This document shows positions 25,906-36,600 of a DNA stretch of 64,000 nucleotides, piece after piece; the stretch's first letter is position 1; each line of letters starts with the position of its first letter. Origin of the DNA: Symsagittifera roscoffensis (taxonomy: Eukaryota > Xenacoelomorpha > Acoela > Convolutidae). The translations under genes were made by a program, and so were the position numbers. The stretch covers positions 7,403,209-7,467,208 of the forward strand of contig NC_087065.1 in assembly GCF_963678635.1 (NCBI RefSeq), read 5' to 3'. Under the pieces are notes generated by a model, which had not been told where the DNA came from, ran no database searches, and saw nothing but the letters and a program-made list of their open reading frames with translations.

Positions 25906-25964
25906 AGGAGGGATTCTCGTTTCTGGACAAAGAAACTTATGAAGCGCTTCCCTTAACGAGATGG

Positions 25965-28900
25965 TTGGATAAATCAGGACATCCAATTCCAGGGCACCCT
26001 GAGCTACCTGTAGAGAAAGCAGCCGAGATAAAGATCCTGTCCAAGGAGGACCCGGTCCTCTTGGATTTGTTGCTGCGCTCGAACCTGGTCCAGCAAGAAC
26101 TCTCTTGCATGAATATAAACAGCCTCTCATTATTGGATAAAACGGTGCAAGTCACACCACAAGTAATGCGGATGCTGGGTGGATTGTTAGAGAGAGAAGT
26201 GACCAGAGATGAACCCGAGTGGACAGCAGCAGTGGCATCACTAACAGTCAGTGAGGAGGTGAAGATCATGCCGTCCAGACGACAGCACGAAGAGAACGAA
26301 AGGGATTGTAGGACAATAGTTCAGCAACTAGTATCCTCAATACCCCAAGAGATTTTAACAAGTACTTCTTACGGACAGAAAGAACAGGGGAGCAGCAAGC
26401 GAAAGAAAACCGTCACCTTTGTAGACCGGGATAAAGAGGGTGAAGTTGTAGAACAAAATCTGCCGCAAGACTATTTGTCCGGGGAGAAGGATGAGGAGAA
26501 GAACCAGCGATCACAAGATCAACACCCGGGACAAGGAAATTTGTCCGGGGAGTCTGAGATAAACGAGGAAATTCCTGATGAGAGACAGGACCCAGAGAAC
26601 AAGGTTTTGTCCGGGGAGTTCAGGTGGATGCGAAGAAAGCACAGACATGATCTGGAGGAGCGTGCAGTCTCCAGCACAACCTCTTCGACGGATGATGATT
26701 CCCGAAACTCAGGAATGGACACCTTTTCAGACAGGAACTCGAGTTCGGGATCCGAACTGTCAGAACTAGCGATACACACGCTACTAGTGGAAACTCGGGC
26801 AAGGGACCTGGACAGAGAAGTATACCAGGATCCTGACAGTGATCGCTACCTAATACCAAGCGAAAGAGTCTTTGACAACGCAGCGGATGACTTAGAAACG
26901 ATAGCGGTATCGAAACGCTCGATAAGCCTATTGCCGCAGAAAGAGGCAGTCAGGACTGATCTTCAACCGTTCCAGCAAGAAACACAACCGTTGGCGAAGA
27001 TTTGGTGCGTTAAGATGGAAGAAGACACACATCAGCCCAACGAGCTGAATAGTCAGATGAGAGTCATGAAGACGTACTTGAAGGCGAGATACAGACTCTC
27101 GGACCTTCTAAGGGCGCAGAGAAATGATCGCATGACAAGCAACCTAAAAAGCTGGATAGAAAACGGTGCACCTGACAAAGGTGACCTAGAAGAAGACAGC
27201 TATAGGATCCTGAGACAATACTTCATGCAGAAGGAGGGGAGATTATATCTGAACAAGGACGGGATCGTGGCTTGCAGGAGAAGAGAAGAAGACAAGGTCT
27301 TATACAAATATAACGCGATAGTTTTGCCGCAACTCTATCAGACAGAACTATTATTCAGGTCGCATGATCAGATGGGCCATCAAGGGATCGACAAAGTGTA
27401 TCAGAGGATTCTGAAGCGCTTTGAGTGGCCTGGAATGAAAAAGGCATGTGAGAAATGGGTAACAGCGTGCCTGTCATGCCAACAGGTCAAGGATCCAAGG
27501 AAATTACGATTTCCTTTACAATCGATTGAGTCGTCTGAATTCAACGAGGTGGTGCAGATAGATCACCAGAAAATATGCATGACAGACAGCGGTTATAACC
27601 AAGTCTTGGTCATGATAGATCACTTCACGAAGTATGCAGAGGCCGTGCCCTGCATAACTGCCTCGGCGGAAGAGACATGCGACCACCTGATCAACACGTG
27701 GATAGCAAGACATGGTTGTCCGATGACGTTTCAATCGGATAATGGAACAGCTTTCGTAGGAGAGCTTACGAAAGAGCTTATGAGACGCTCACAGGTCGCT
27801 CAGGCTCACTCCACGACATACCACCCTCAAACGAATGGCCTAGTGGAAAGGCAGAATAGGACGTTAGTGTCGATGCTGAGGGTATATTGTTCCAGGTACA
27901 TGACCGATTGGGACAGATACCTTCCACAGGTGATGGGAGCTTATAATAGCACGCAACACTCCACCACTGGAGTCAGTCCACACATGATGCTGACGGGGCA
28001 CGAGAAGTCTTTACCCTTGACATTCTTCTACCCAGAGTATGAGGGAAAGAAAACATCTCCACAGGTTTACGTAAGGGATGTGATCAGACGTCAACAGGAG
28101 TTGAACGATCTGTGCAGACGAAATACTCAGCAAGCACAGGCAAGGCAAAGGAAAAGATTCGACAAGAAAGCAGCTGGCGCAAAAGCTTACTCGGTGGGAG
28201 ACTATGTATGGGTATTTCAGAACGTTATACCACCGAAAGGGACAAAAAAACTTCTAAAGAAATGGAGGGGACCCTTCATGATTACGGAGGTGCACCAGGA
28301 GGGACGCTTTTATAGACCGAGTACTGGCCGAGCCGCCCACTACGAGAACATCAAGCCACACAATCCATCGACAGAAGACTGGTGTATACCTGCAGACATG
28401 GAAGAAGGGGATTATCTTATGATGGATCCTGCTTGTGAGGTCAATGAAAAGGGCACCAGGGAGAAGAACGATGGAAACGAAGTCGTAGAGGAAGGTACGG
28501 ATACACCATTGGACCTGGATCCAAACGAACAGATCGAAGCGGACAATGAAACCTTACCCTACGCAGAAGAGGATTGGCAGGATCCCGAACAGATAGAGGT
28601 TCCCAAGAACTTGGAACCAGATCTTCCGTTCACGATGCGGACTCGTCAGAAGGACGGGACGAGACCAAGAAAGAAATACAATCCTTACGGTGACGACTTT
28701 GTAGTGGATAGGATAGATCTAAAGAAAATAGTGGAGGAAGTAGTGGGTTTAGAGGAAATAACCGTGTCACAAGACATTGTCATAGTCGATGATCACAACG
28801 ATGAGTGGGTTGACGACTGGTCGAAACCCGAGGTAGAATTCGACGATGAGCAACAGCAGTCAAATGAACAGGACCTGACGAATCTGCGCGTCTTAGAGTG

Positions 28901-29717
28901 GCTGAACGAAATGACATCAGACCCTAAAGAGACCAGCGTTACGATTCAAGACGTAGATCGCGAAAGCGCGAAATACATTAAGACCGAACGAGATGATTCT
29001 TCCTGGGCTGCCCAGGAAGGACAACTTCTCATTCCAGCTTCTAACCTTGACTTGATATCCGGTATGCGATCGACGGGGACGCCGATGGATGTTTTTGTCC
29101 GGGGAGTGGGGGTAGGACTTACCCACACTGAAAACCTGATAATAAAAAAGTTGAGAATAGCAAGAGAAACAGGAGACTTAGAAGCAGAAACAGGCGAAGA
29201 ACCTAAGAAACCTGGCATAGACAGGGTAGTTGAGTCATATTTTAATTTACCGAATGAATATTCTAGTAACATAATACTAACAGACAGTGATTTCATACTC
29301 ACAAACAGAACATGTGCGATAGCAATCACCGCAGACATGAGTTTTAGGACAGCGTTAGCGGCAGATTTTAAGAGAGAATACAAAAACGTGGAATTCCTTT
29401 GGAAGCAAAGACCAGGGATAGGGGGCGTAGCAGCCTTACCTCCGGCGGTGTCGCAGATACCGGGAAAGTACTTATGCTTCTTGGTAACGAGGGCGACAGA
29501 GAAGCAGCACGTGGACCCAGAAAACCTAGTCTTGTCTTTGACGAGGCTGAGGGACTTCCTTGTAGAAATGGACGTGAAGGAGCTCTCGCTTCCAGTGTAC
29601 GATCCAAACAGAGGAAGACTGCATCCTCGGGAATTGTACGCGCTTGTACACGTGATATTCTCTGATACGAACATACAAGTATATCTACACAAGAAATATT
29701 ACTTAAGTATAGGCTGA
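25965..29717 (+). CDS. pol: pol: integrase with acidic linker and C-terminal macro-domain-like tail
   Basis: 1250 codons from the first ATG; homology-like sequence (FLDKETYEALPLTRW) starts upstream near 25914, so this frame continues pol after a second -1 change. It opens with an acidic linker holding three LSGE repeats spaced 66 bases apart. The integrase follows: an HHCC zinc module (HDQMGHQG, then CLSCQQ, about 27360-27482), core residues in VQIDHQ, FQSDNG and GLVERQN (27553-27860) and a GPY/F-type module (KKWRGPFMITEV). After a long acidic spacer, residues of about 1100-1245 (29270-29700) resemble an OARD1-type macro domain (ITADMSF, AADFKREY, GGVAAL, YLCFLVT, YLHKKYY). The ligand-loop glycines are largely lost, so ADP-ribose binding is doubtful. 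Confidence 0.9.
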   Translation: MDKSGHPIPGHPELPVEKAAEIKILSKEDPVLLDLLLRSNLVQQELSCMNINSLSLLDKTVQVTPQVMRMLGGLLEREVTRDEPEWTAAVASLTVSEEVKIMPSRRQHEENERDCRTIVQQLVSSIPQEILTSTSYGQKEQGSSKRKKTVTFVDRDKEGEVVEQNLPQDYLSGEKDEEKNQRSQDQHPGQGNLSGESEINEEIPDERQDPENKVLSGEFRWMRRKHRHDLEERAVSSTTSSTDDDSRNSGMDTFSDRNSSSGSELSELAIHTLLVETRARDLDREVYQDPDSDRYLIPSERVFDNAADDLETIAVSKRSISLLPQKEAVRTDLQPFQQETQPLAKIWCVKMEEDTHQPNELNSQMRVMKTYLKARYRLSDLLRAQRNDRMTSNLKSWIENGAPDKGDLEEDSYRILRQYFMQKEGRLYLNKDGIVACRRREEDKVLYKYNAIVLPQLYQTELLFRSHDQMGHQGIDKVYQRILKRFEWPGMKKACEKWVTACLSCQQVKDPRKLRFPLQSIESSEFNEVVQIDHQKICMTDSGYNQVLVMIDHFTKYAEAVPCITASAEETCDHLINTWIARHGCPMTFQSDNGTAFVGELTKELMRRSQVAQAHSTTYHPQTNGLVERQNRTLVSMLRVYCSRYMTDWDRYLPQVMGAYNSTQHSTTGVSPHMMLTGHEKSLPLTFFYPEYEGKKTSPQVYVRDVIRRQQELNDLCRRNTQQAQARQRKRFDKKAAGAKAYSVGDYVWVFQNVIPPKGTKKLLKKWRGPFMITEVHQEGRFYRPSTGRAAHYENIKPHNPSTEDWCIPADMEEGDYLMMDPACEVNEKGTREKNDGNEVVEEGTDTPLDLDPNEQIEADNETLPYAEEDWQDPEQIEVPKNLEPDLPFTMRTRQKDGTRPRKKYNPYGDDFVVDRIDLKKIVEEVVGLEEITVSQDIVIVDDHNDEWVDDWSKPEVEFDDEQQQSNEQDLTNLRVLEWLNEMTSDPKETSVTIQDVDRESAKYIKTERDDSSWAAQEGQLLIPASNLDLISGMRSTGTPMDVFVRGVGVGLTHTENLIIKKLRIARETGDLEAETGEEPKKPGIDRVVESYFNLPNEYSSNIILTDSDFILTNRTCAIAITADMSFRTALAADFKREYKNVEFLWKQRPGIGGVAALPPAVSQIPGKYLCFLVTRATEKQHVDPENLVLSLTRLRDFLVEMDVKELSLPVYDPNRGRLHPRELYALVHVIFSDTNIQVYLHKKYYLSIG

Positions 29718-30105
29718 GTGATGTGCGAAAGAGTGTTAGGCCAAAGACTAAGTTGCATGTGATATGTGTGTTATGTTATGTTATGTTATATGTTAGGTTA
29801 TTAAGATCATGGGTAAGTAGGGGTTGGTGACCATGAACAACTAGATGAAGATCTTGGGAATAGATCCAAAGTTTGGACTGTCCAATCTTAGGTCGAATTC
29901 CAAAATTTTAGAAGCCAATTGATTTTAATAAATTTTAGGATAAATATCTTTTTATCTGAACTGTTTTAAGCAAATTTTAACGATATATGTTAAGGTGAAA
30001 CTGACAAGTGTGACATTCGTGATTTCTTTTCTAGATCCTGATTGATCATTTAAATTACTCACTTGAGTCAAAGAATCGAATCAAATCAAACTTGAAAAGA
30101 ATAGA
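29718..30105 (+). promoter_or_regulatory. spacer with likely splice acceptor for the downstream ORFs
   Basis: 388 bases between the pol stop and the next ATG, too far for simple re-initiation. 'gatttcttttctag' ends at 30034, 71 bases before the ATG at 30106, and is a good nematode 3' splice site, so the two downstream ORFs are probably made from a spliced subgenomic RNA as env genes are. A short TTATG repeat lies near 29770. Confidence 0.4.
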
Positions 30106-33100
30106 ATGGACAACTTCAACCTGGATGAATTGATGGACCTGGCAGAGGCATATGTAGGACCGATGGTAGATGCGATCTATCGTCGGCTGATCGAACGAGG
30201 CTTCGCTCTGGAGGACCCAGAGGTGGTCATGTTGCTGACCGCCCTGATCAACATCTTGGGGCACGACAACCGTGGGGACCGCCCCACGGAAGTCCTGTTG
30301 ATGGCAGCATATGGAGAAAGAGGAGTACTAGACCGCCCGAACATGAGAGTGATGAGGTGGAGAAACGGGGCTCTCTCAGGGAGTGACTTGGCGAATGAGC
30401 CTGGATTGGGAAGTTCTAGGACTTACCAACCAGGTGAGATGCCAATGCCCTCTAAGCCTAAACCTGGGCTGACGAGAATGCATCGGGAGATGAACAGCGA
30501 GGCGACCTCGTCTGGTTCACAACTGAGAGCAGCTGTGCCACCAAAAAGGGCGAAAGTAACACAGAAGGTTCAGACGAACCAAACCATACAAGATCTGGAC
30601 GAGATGAACGATCAGCTGAGAAGTACGAAGAAGGAGCTGGACGAGATGACCAGAAGCATGCTCCAGATGGAGGAAGATCGGGACATGTGGAGAAAGTTGT
30701 TTGAAGACTGCAACAAAAAGCAGGGTCAAGAGATCGAACGCTTAAGGCAGGAATACAAAGAGCGATCGGAGCAGGTGGCGTTAACAACGGCCGTGGAGAA
30801 AGTGATACCTGCAAGGGATATTCCTCGTGGGCAGTCCCCGATGGAGCTCTTGACGCCTCGAGAAATGAGTCAAACAACGGAGACACGACCTCCAGCAGAG
30901 ACAAATCGAGTAACGATCCCGGATCCTAGTGACACCTTGGGTGACCCCGTCGTAGAACAGACAGTGAGGAAACTGAACAAGACTGCACCCTATGGAACGA
31001 TTGACGATACGGGCAGAGTACAACTCTCCCAGACCGTGATCAGACAAGGGATAAGTAACTTGAGACCACTCATGGGGAGCTCGAGAATTCCAGAGAGGAA
31101 AGTACGAAAGATGCCAGCGAAGAAAGTGTCTCGTGTAATAGACGTGCAGAAGAATAATCAATTGAAGTATAATTTCACGGGAGTTCCGGAGACAGATCCG
31201 AGGGCCTGCTTCAATCGAGCTACCTGGAGCCCGGCTGTGAACCTGCAGCAACCACCACTCGGGACATCTCACCTGATATTGGGAGACAGTTTAGTCAGAG
31301 TGCTGTCGAATTTGAGGACCTCGTGGGTCACCACGGTGATGGCCTTTGGAGGTGCGACGATAGCCCAATTATATCGGATGGTGGAACTGATGAATCCAGG
31401 GAAGATTCCCAATGTGATGATCTTAGTTGGGACGAATGACATCTCCAGAGGATCAGACGAGCAGGAAGCACTGTGGGAGTCAATGATGGTGTATTTGTTC
31501 ACTACCCTCTGGCAGAAGTTCAGTTGCGCGGTACTGACCGTTTGCACTGTGCCAATGAATACGAGAAGCCTGACAGCATCAGGAAGGAGGCACAACGAGG
31601 GAGTCATGAGATGGAACAACATCCTGAGGAACCTAGCAAATCGAAATGCCGGAAGGATGATCTTCATGGACATTGAACATGAGTTGAGAGCCATGGATCA
31701 GGCCAGACTGACCACGGATGGCATCCACTTCGACAGTATCGAAGGACAAGCTTGGTTGAATCGAGTCTTCCAAGAACGGTTGGAGGAGCTGGAAGCAGAA
31801 CTCTTTGACACAGGAGTGCTGAAGGAAGGGGGAACGGTGAGTGATGCGGTAATTACCACCTTTGTGCCTCCTAGCCTGGAAACACGCCTGGGTACGGTCC
31901 CAGCCGTCACGAATTACCGGCAACAAAGCTCCAGCGAACCAGGTCGAAGAACAGACGTGCAGGATCGGTTGGGAGAAGCACCGATGAGGAGAACAATTCA
32001 TCCTAGGAGAAGGATAGGACCTGTCAACCAACCAATCGAAGAAGTAGCCGGCACATCTAGATCGGACACTAGATCGGATACGACGAGTACCAGTCGAGAG
32101 GAAAGACCGAGCAGAGGCTCATTGTTGTGGTCGAGGTCCATACCGTCTCCTTGGCATATATACAAAGACGAACTATTGAAGCTGGATCTCCAGAGAGTAA
32201 GCTTCATCGAAGATGCAAGGAGGATGTTGAATGGAGCGATGCTATCCGTCAGCAAATTGTACTCGATAACCGGCGTAGACTGGTTGATAGCCGCTAGCAT
32301 AAATTTCAGCTCCACGACGGCCTTGAGATTTGCTGATTTGGAGGGACTGCCCTCTAACAACACGATGGGACCAGTGAATGCGAGACCGTTGCAAGATGTG
32401 AGGTTGAACCATGATGAGGGGAATCGTGAAGAGAGACCAGGAAGATTCCTGACGGCGAGAGCGCCGATTGGACAACACGTGAAGATATTTAGGCAGCTGA
32501 CGACACCACCTGGTCATGTGAAGGAGAGAGTGTACCCAAAACTGGTGAACCAAGATGGTGATGCCCAGAGATATGGCGGATTGACAGCGATAAAGAAAGA
32601 TGAGACCATCTTCGCCGCCTATGACAAAGCAGATATGAGGAAGGCCAAAATCATGGTAGTAGCGAATTCAGAGTTCGTGTACACCTCCAAGTCTTTGTTT
32701 TGGCCGGACGTCATAATGTTGGCCGCGGTTGACCTAGACCTATTGCAATCAGTGTCTTTGGCTATAGGGGTACAAAGGCAGACAGAAATGAACCCAATTA
32801 CGATTGTGTTTGCTGGCATCAATGACCATCTACACAGTAGAGGTTTTCTGAGCAGGCTCAGAGATCCTGCAACAGCAGAAAACGCAGTATGGCCAGCAAT
32901 AAAAGACATCCTGAAGTCGATGGGTGAAGTGGTGGATGCGACGAAGGAAGGGTCATTCAATAAAGTGGCGCTGAGAGTAGTATTCGCGTTGTCTCCGGGA
33001 TACGCACATCTCCCGGATGGACTGAAGTTTGTGTATGCAATGGTAGCCTTACTTTCGGAAGGAAAATATGATGTGATCATATCGGCCCCGAATCGCATGA

Positions 33101-33618
33101 TAGAATTGGAGAACCTGAGGCCACTTAAGGCTGAACTGCCTGCAGCATGGTCAGATATCTCAAACGCGATGAGAGGATTCAAGGACCACGCGCTACACAT
33201 GTTAGTGTTGGACGAAGTGCTGGGGTTGGAACTATCCAACTTCAGTCGGCAATTCAAACTGAAACCGGGAATAGACGACTACCATCGAGTGATCACGGCA
33301 ATGTCCAACGACTTATGGTTCCGAGCAATGGAAGTGGCGAGTGAAGACACAAGAAGAAAAAACTCACTAGAGACGAGAGCTCATCTGGAGGCGATGGTTC
33401 TGAGAACCAAGCCGGAAGCCAACCAGTGGCTACACCTGAATCCTAGAGTAGCGGCATTGGGTGCAGATGCTTTTCAGCAAGGCCCCGTAATGATCACGAA
33501 GATACATGCCTACTTGTTGAAGGAGGTGAACCTGGCGGAAAATGCCGGAGAAAAGAATGTGTCAGACTACTCTGGAAACCTTCTGGACCCAGGAAGTGAA
33601 GGGTCAGGAGGGGTTTGA
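30106..33618 (+). CDS. extra retrotransposon ORF with coiled coil and GDSL/SGNH hydrolase domain
   Basis: 1170 codons without a stop. Residues of about 160-225 form a strongly charged heptad-rich coiled coil. The SGNH/GDSL esterase blocks are clear: GDSL at 393-396, GGAT near 417, GTND at 442-445 and DGIHFD at 538-543, giving the Ser395, Asn444 and Asp538/His541 catalytic set. The second half (about 840-1140) is well-formed protein of unknown fold, with VIMLAAVDLDL and VVFALSPGYAHLPDG. No signal peptide is evident. SGNH esterase domains are known from ORF1 proteins of CR1-type LINEs; in an LTR element at the env position it is unusual. A role in membrane or lipid contact is only inferred. Its last 77 bases overlap the next ORF in another frame. 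Confidence 0.85.
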   Translation: MDNFNLDELMDLAEAYVGPMVDAIYRRLIERGFALEDPEVVMLLTALINILGHDNRGDRPTEVLLMAAYGERGVLDRPNMRVMRWRNGALSGSDLANEPGLGSSRTYQPGEMPMPSKPKPGLTRMHREMNSEATSSGSQLRAAVPPKRAKVTQKVQTNQTIQDLDEMNDQLRSTKKELDEMTRSMLQMEEDRDMWRKLFEDCNKKQGQEIERLRQEYKERSEQVALTTAVEKVIPARDIPRGQSPMELLTPREMSQTTETRPPAETNRVTIPDPSDTLGDPVVEQTVRKLNKTAPYGTIDDTGRVQLSQTVIRQGISNLRPLMGSSRIPERKVRKMPAKKVSRVIDVQKNNQLKYNFTGVPETDPRACFNRATWSPAVNLQQPPLGTSHLILGDSLVRVLSNLRTSWVTTVMAFGGATIAQLYRMVELMNPGKIPNVMILVGTNDISRGSDEQEALWESMMVYLFTTLWQKFSCAVLTVCTVPMNTRSLTASGRRHNEGVMRWNNILRNLANRNAGRMIFMDIEHELRAMDQARLTTDGIHFDSIEGQAWLNRVFQERLEELEAELFDTGVLKEGGTVSDAVITTFVPPSLETRLGTVPAVTNYRQQSSSEPGRRTDVQDRLGEAPMRRTIHPRRRIGPVNQPIEEVAGTSRSDTRSDTTSTSREERPSRGSLLWSRSIPSPWHIYKDELLKLDLQRVSFIEDARRMLNGAMLSVSKLYSITGVDWLIAASINFSSTTALRFADLEGLPSNNTMGPVNARPLQDVRLNHDEGNREERPGRFLTARAPIGQHVKIFRQLTTPPGHVKERVYPKLVNQDGDAQRYGGLTAIKKDETIFAAYDKADMRKAKIMVVANSEFVYTSKSLFWPDVIMLAAVDLDLLQSVSLAIGVQRQTEMNPITIVFAGINDHLHSRGFLSRLRDPATAENAVWPAIKDILKSMGEVVDATKEGSFNKVALRVVFALSPGYAHLPDGLKFVYAMVALLSEGKYDVIISAPNRMIELENLRPLKAELPAAWSDISNAMRGFKDHALHMLVLDEVLGLELSNFSRQFKLKPGIDDYHRVITAMSNDLWFRAMEVASEDTRRKNSLETRAHLEAMVLRTKPEANQWLHLNPRVAALGADAFQQGPVMITKIHAYLLKEVNLAENAGEKNVSDYSGNLLDPGSEGSGGV

Positions 33619-36600
33619 AAGGACAGACAGCATGCTAGAAGGGTTGGGAGCCGGATGGACCGCGTCCTTCTTGGCGAAAGTTTACCCGAAAGTCTCGCAC
33701 TATTTGATAAAAGAATTCCTCCAAGCAGTAGTGAGAGTATCGATAGTGGAATTAATAGCCTTGTTCGTGACATTCGGAGCGGAGAGTTTCGTGAAAGGAC
33801 CGGCGATACTGCTCACGGATGGAAAACAGAACCTGCGACTAGACGGACTTCTGACATTGATCGCAATAACCCACGGAAACTTGGGAGGACTAATGAAACT
33901 GGCACGTTGTCCAGAGCAGATGAAAGAGAGAGTGAGGAATCTGGATATGAAGAAACCCACGGACTCGTGGAACAAAATAAGAGACCTGAGACACACTCTT
34001 ATCCAGTATCTCTTGCAGCAAAATCGCTTTGGAACCGGAGAAGACGAGACAATTGAAAGAGAGGAAGATGTTAGACGACATGTTGAAGGCATGCCGCTAT
34101 TAACAGATTTGAGCTTAGCTATGAGAACCGATCCCTTGGCGCTGATCAGAGGAGTCACGGAGTTCGTGACAGTGATCTATGGACCAGCAGTCACGTTTGC
34201 GTTCCCTGACGTTAAAGTGGAAGCATATAGGAGGTCGGTGCTGCACCTGAACCTCATATCGGCAGTGGACGGTAGTACACTGAACTGGTGTGAGCAGAAC
34301 ACATTGCGGGAACTCATGAGTGAAGATCTGTTGTTTGCGAAGATATCAGAGCCAGAAATGACGATCATCAATTTTGACGATCACTTCCGTGACCGCATGA
34401 GAGAAGTAGAAAGAGGACACATCGAGGTGTTTCCAAAGCTTTGGAATCTGAGACCCTATGACAAAACGAATGGTGAAATAACCAGAGTGCCTCGTCTCAC
34501 TGCAGCATACCACAAGGTGAGAGAAGAAACGAAGGACTGGGGCGATTACAAGAAGCTACCGGAGGCAATCCCTGAATTCCCTATAATAAGAAGGATGTTG
34601 CTCGGAGCAGTCTCCGTGGTACAAACTCCTAGGTTGAGAGCATTCGAAACCAATGAAAGGAGAATAGGGAATTTCGTGGGAACGATGGATCCATACTTCG
34701 TAGGGAGAAATGCCGCCGTGTTACAGTACACACGATTTGCATACACGGATCAAGCGACGAGAAGGCGAATAAGCAACGCTGCTACTCCCAAGCCTGGAAG
34801 ATTTGATGAGGAATGGAAGGAATTAGGCTTAGCTCCGATGAGAATGAGAGGCAGGACAGAATTGCCTGAAGCCTCGTTAATCCTGACCAGTGTGAAAAAG
34901 GAGATGAAAGTGGGAGGAATATTGCAGACGAGAACCTTCCTAGCACCCTTCGGTTGCGAAGAAATCAAAGTGGTCCATGGAGAAGAGGAAGATAAATCAG
35001 CCGGTACATTGCTCATACCGAGATTCCAGGAAGAAGCTGACAATGACGAACAAGGACCATCGAGCTCGAACAAGGATAAGTCAGAGGGAGATGACGGACA
35101 GGGTGGAAGCCGTCAGACTGAAGAACCCATGCAACAAGATCAAGCTGGTGGGGAAGACGACAGGGCACCGACAGGAGGAACATCCAGCCTGGATTTCAAT
35201 ATCTTCAGTGATCTTGAGAATAATGCAGACACGTTGGAAACGACTGAGCCAGCGGATGAAGGCATCTCGACACTGGAGCTTCCGTCAGCCTTTGAGGAAA
35301 TGAAACGGAATTTGGCGGAGAGCAGCTCTCCTGGCAATTCAAGAAATAACGACCAGAGAATCCTCATGGAATCACCTCGGAGGAGAAGAATAGAGGCCTC
35401 AGCCAGAGTACCTTTCTTGGGAACGCTGCCCGAAGAGGAATGGGAAGTACATCACCGAGACCACGAGAGTAGGACGGGATGTAAGCTGGACAGAGTGGCG
35501 TTTATGGAAGAAGTCTGGACCGTGATTCAGAGCTATGGGACTCAGTCCATCCTCAAAACAGGTCTCAATCAACCCTTGATGAGAGAAGTACTTGACAAGC
35601 TAGATGAGTTTGAAGGGAGACTGAGTGAGTTATTGATCGACTCAGCCACTGATGAGAGTGAAGCGAATTCTCCCATCAAGATGACACCGCAGGACGATGA
35701 AGGAGAGGTGGTGTATCTGTCAAGAACCAGGAGAGGGACGATGCGATCGAAAATGGTGATTGATAAAATCAATGCGATGAAAATGAAGTTAGGCAGCAGA
35801 GTGATGCCGAGGAGAATTGGGAAGACGAAAGTGGATTCAGAAATATCGATGAAAGCTGGTAACTCAGCGAAAAGAAAACGAGTCGAGGAGGTCATGGATT
35901 TGGGACAAGGTGATTATCAATTGTCTGGCACAGATAGAATATTAACCGATATAGCGATGGTGCCACCCATTCTCATGGCGGGGATAAAGTCAACCGGTTA
36001 TAAATCCAAAAGGAGTGACCGCACTCTGACTGGAGCAACGTTAGAAATGGAAATACTCAGCCAATGCGGAGAGAGCAAAATGAGGGACTTCAAGCCATCT
36101 CCCATGAATCATGGAAAGGGAAGTGTTGCAGGACAACTAACACCAGTGGAATACAACCAACTAACCGTGTCGGAGACAGTGTCGATAGATGAACCCACTG
36201 GAGGATACATGGAGATGTTGAAATGCCGGGACTCGGCTAGAGGGTATGTAATGGCCCTGGAAGACGAAAAAGCCATGGAGGGTTATCTGGAAATGATGTT
36301 GCAAGGCACCACCCTCAAGCAGAAGGCGTATGGAACTTTGGCGTCGTCTGACATACAGGCGGAAACAATCGAGCAGTTAGTGAGCCTTCCATGGAAAGCA
36401 GTAGTATTGAGGTATTTCGAAGAAGAAATGAGGACTACGCCAAGAATACATGCTCTCGTGGCAGTACCTTACGTAAGGACAGAGTTACAACTCAGTTTCG
36501 CCTGGTGCATGATGGGACTGACTCGCGAAGAATATGATTCAGAAGAAAGAAAGAGATCAAAAGAAGAAAAGGTTTTCCTTATGACGAATCTGAGGGATCT

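Noticed and set aside
28946-29692. 248-codon minus-strand open frame opposite the pol tail
   Set aside because: It is antisense to the integrase/macro frame and has the Ser/Thr-rich composition of a shadow frame; several similar minus-strand frames lie across 20-39 kb.
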